Shown here one piece after another: positions 20,349 to 21,666 of a stretch of DNA of 21,666 bases. The notes beneath the pieces were generated by a model that did no database searches, was not told the DNA's origin, and saw only the letters and a program-made list of their open reading frames with translations. The DNA lies in the IMG/VR virus record IMGVR_UViG_3300043409_000409, positions 1-21,666 of that record; one strand, given 5' to 3'. Numbering within the stretch: position 1 is the first letter of the stretch; each line of letters starts with the position of its first letter. This DNA comes from a virus. A program made the position numbers and the translations under genes.

Positions 20349-21265
20349 TGAACATAGGCGAAGTAATAGATAAACTAACAGTAAGCCAATCAACAGTTCA
20401 AGAATTTTATAACGAGGAGTATAGTCATGCAGAGTTTAAGATTAAAAGTACAAATTTATTTGCTGATAGTTTGGTCAAGTATTTTGGTGAAGAAATTAAT
20501 AGTGGAAAATCACTTGGCTGGATTAAGACGGAAGATAAGTTCCGTGTTAGGAATGAATTAAATATTTTGACTGGCGTATCAGGTCATGGCAAATCCATGT
20601 GGCTATCACAAGTTATATTGTCTATGATGAAACAAAATACTAAATGCCTAATAGCTTCTTTAGAAATGAGACCTGTATTAACATTAGCTAGAATGGTTAC
20701 ACAAACATTAGGTTCACCAGAGCCAACAGACGATTACATAAGAAAATTTTGTGAACGAGCAACTGATAAACTGTATCTTTACGACCAGCATCAACAAACT
20801 ACATCACAAGATATGATAGCTACGCTTTATTATGGAAAACATGTTTTAGGTGTAGATGTATTTGTTATAGACAGCCTTATGAAAATGTCAGATATATCTG
20901 AAGAGTCTTTAGAAGCTCAAAAATTATTTGTAGATAAATTAGCTGTGACTGTTAGAGACTTAAACATTGCAGTTTTTTTAGTAGCACATACAAGAAAAAT
21001 GAAGTCAGAAGAAGAAATACCAGACGCTACAAACATTATGGGAAGTTCGCATATTCGTAACTTATGTGATAATATTATTTGTGTATGGCGTAACAGGTCT
21101 AAAGAAAGATTAGTTGAAGAAGGCAAGACTTCTGACGAAGAGTTAAAGATTATTCCAGATGCAAAGGTATTTGTTCAGAAGCAGCGTAATGCACAATGGG
21201 AAGGTTCATTTAACTTTTGGTTTGACCAAAAAGGTTTACGATATAACGAGAGTCCACCAAGATGA
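20348..21265 (+). CDS. DnaB-type replicative helicase (compact, no N-terminal domain)
   Basis: A 305-residue protein starting at GTG 20348, with GGGAAGG upstream; a TTG at 20330 is less likely. It has a RecA-like core: Walker A TGVSGHGKS at 75-83, the conserved Glu in ASLEM at 103-107, Walker B VFVID at 171-175, the sensor His in VAHTRK at 212-217, and the VFVQKQRNAQWEG segment at 274-286 that carries the arginine residues acting across subunits. It should form a hexamer and unwind DNA 5' to 3' using ATP. Only ~65 residues precede the core, so the N-terminal domain of bacterial DnaB, which binds primase, is absent. It overlaps the next gene by four bases (ATGA). Confidence 0.8.
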   Translation: MNIGEVIDKLTVSQSTVQEFYNEEYSHAEFKIKSTNLFADSLVKYFGEEINSGKSLGWIKTEDKFRVRNELNILTGVSGHGKSMWLSQVILSMMKQNTKCLIASLEMRPVLTLARMVTQTLGSPEPTDDYIRKFCERATDKLYLYDQHQQTTSQDMIATLYYGKHVLGVDVFVIDSLMKMSDISEESLEAQKLFVDKLAVTVRDLNIAVFLVAHTRKMKSEEEIPDATNIMGSSHIRNLCDNIICVWRNRSKERLVEEGKTSDEELKIIPDAKVFVQKQRNAQWEGSFNFWFDQKGLRYNESPPR

Positions 21266-21435
21266 CCATAAATGAATTTATCAAGCAATGCAAAAAAGTA
21301 TTTGGTGATGATATAGAATACAAAGCAACTTCTAAAGACGGACAAGTATTTAAAACGAAAGGATGGAGAGATGATAAAGTGGGCATTAACCAAAGACAAC
21401 TTACCTCAGCTTATAGAGAAGCTAAAAAATCTTGA
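21262..21435 (+). CDS. Small hypothetical protein, replication block
   Basis: Encodes 57 residues starting MTINEFIKQCKKVFG, basic near its end (QRQLTSAYREAKKS). The ATG overlaps the helicase stop by four bases, and its own 3' end overlaps NinB by 65 bases in another frame, so both cannot be fully conserved without constraint. Function unknown. Confidence 0.5.
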   Translation: MTINEFIKQCKKVFGDDIEYKATSKDGQVFKTKGWRDDKVGINQRQLTSAYREAKKS

Positions 21436-21666
21436 CTTTACTAAACGCTGGCGTGTAACAGTAACAGACGCTAAACTAAATCGTAGCCTAGAACAAAACG
21501 AAAGATTATGGGAATTGTATACAAGCATAGGTCAACATCTTGGTATTGAGAAAGATAAGATACACGAACTCATGGGATATAAATTCTTACGCTACCAAAC
21601 AGAAATAGCAGGTATGCCAGTAGAACTTATAAAGTCAACAACTAAACTAACCACAAGTGAGATGAC
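21371..21666 (+). CDS. ninB: NinB-family recombination protein (3' end outside window)
   Basis: The frame opens at 21371 with GGAGAG upstream and runs past the window end; 98 residues are visible. The segment FTKRWRVTVTDAKLNRSLEQNERLW matches the NinB signature, in which R-S-x-x-Q-N-x-x-x-W is highly conserved, and an IHELMGYKFLRYQTEI region follows. Phage lambda NinB binds single-stranded DNA and can replace RecFOR-type functions in recombination. It follows the helicase and complements the exonuclease and annealing protein on the other strand. Confidence 0.8.
   Translation, partial: MIKWALTKDNLPQLIEKLKNLDFTKRWRVTVTDAKLNRSLEQNERLWELYTSIGQHLGIEKDKIHELMGYKFLRYQTEIAGMPVELIKSTTKLTTSEM

Noticed and set aside
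1-21666. tRNA genes, CRISPR arrays, insertion sequences, integrase and attachment sites
   Set aside because: I looked for cloverleaf signals, regularly spaced repeats, transposase or integrase motifs and found none that I could support by eye; a dedicated tRNA scan was not possible.

Overview
The window is an AT-rich, densely packed segment of a tailed bacteriophage genome. No integrase, repressor, terminase, portal or capsid gene lies inside it, so lifestyle is undetermined. A P22 gp10-like tail hub followed by a run of Gly/Gln-rich virion proteins suggests a short-tailed (podovirus-like) particle; this is inference. The host is probably a Gram-negative bacterium that makes the redox cofactor PQQ. 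Small methylotrophs such as Methylophilales would fit the low GC and the pqqA gene described below, but the sequence does not prove this.

Layout. (1) Positions 1-9717, rightward: tail fibre (5' end outside the window), three fibre-associated or repeat proteins, the gp10-like hub, a small structural protein, a GNAT-like protein and four probable internal virion (ejection) proteins. (2) 9726-11646, rightward: a lysis-type cassette of overlapping small membrane genes, a GTA-type 3TM holin-like protein, an HEXXH (SprT-like) metalloprotease and a DUF5675 protein. (3) 11655-13587, rightward: a DEDD 3'-5' exonuclease with a C-terminal zinc ribbon, a small acidic protein and an unassigned 330-residue protein. 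(4) 13546-19296, leftward: many very small genes, a shortened DnaN-like sliding clamp, a SleB-type cell wall hydrolase, a small SSB-like protein with an acidic tail, a YqaJ/lambda-type exonuclease, an HNH endonuclease and a DUF1071 (Sak3-like) annealing protein. (5) 19426-21666, rightward: small early genes, an O-like replication initiator, a compact DnaB-type helicase, and NinB (truncated by the window end). Regions 4 and 5 diverge from a control region at 19297-19425 with promoters facing both ways.

The most striking feature is a 23-codon rightward gene at 16741-16812, inside the leftward block. It encodes a full-length PqqA, the peptide precursor of pyrroloquinoline quinone, with the Glu-x3-Tyr pair that becomes the cofactor. 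It has a strong ribosome binding site and its own intrinsic terminator. No pqqB-F is present here, so the phage would feed extra precursor into the host pathway, plausibly to sustain PQQ-dependent alcohol or sugar dehydrogenases during infection. A second notable feature is the clamp gene, which retains only about three of the six repeat motifs of bacterial DnaN. Two leftward promoters share the same extended -35 block (AAAATGCTTGACA), one ahead of the whole leftward block and one directly ahead of the clamp gene.

The genes together give a coherent early programme: initiator and helicase start replication, the clamp and SSB-like protein support synthesis, exonuclease plus annealing protein plus NinB provide recombination, and PqqA acts as a metabolic accessory. 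Apart from the control regions described, there is no gene-free stretch longer than about 130 bases.
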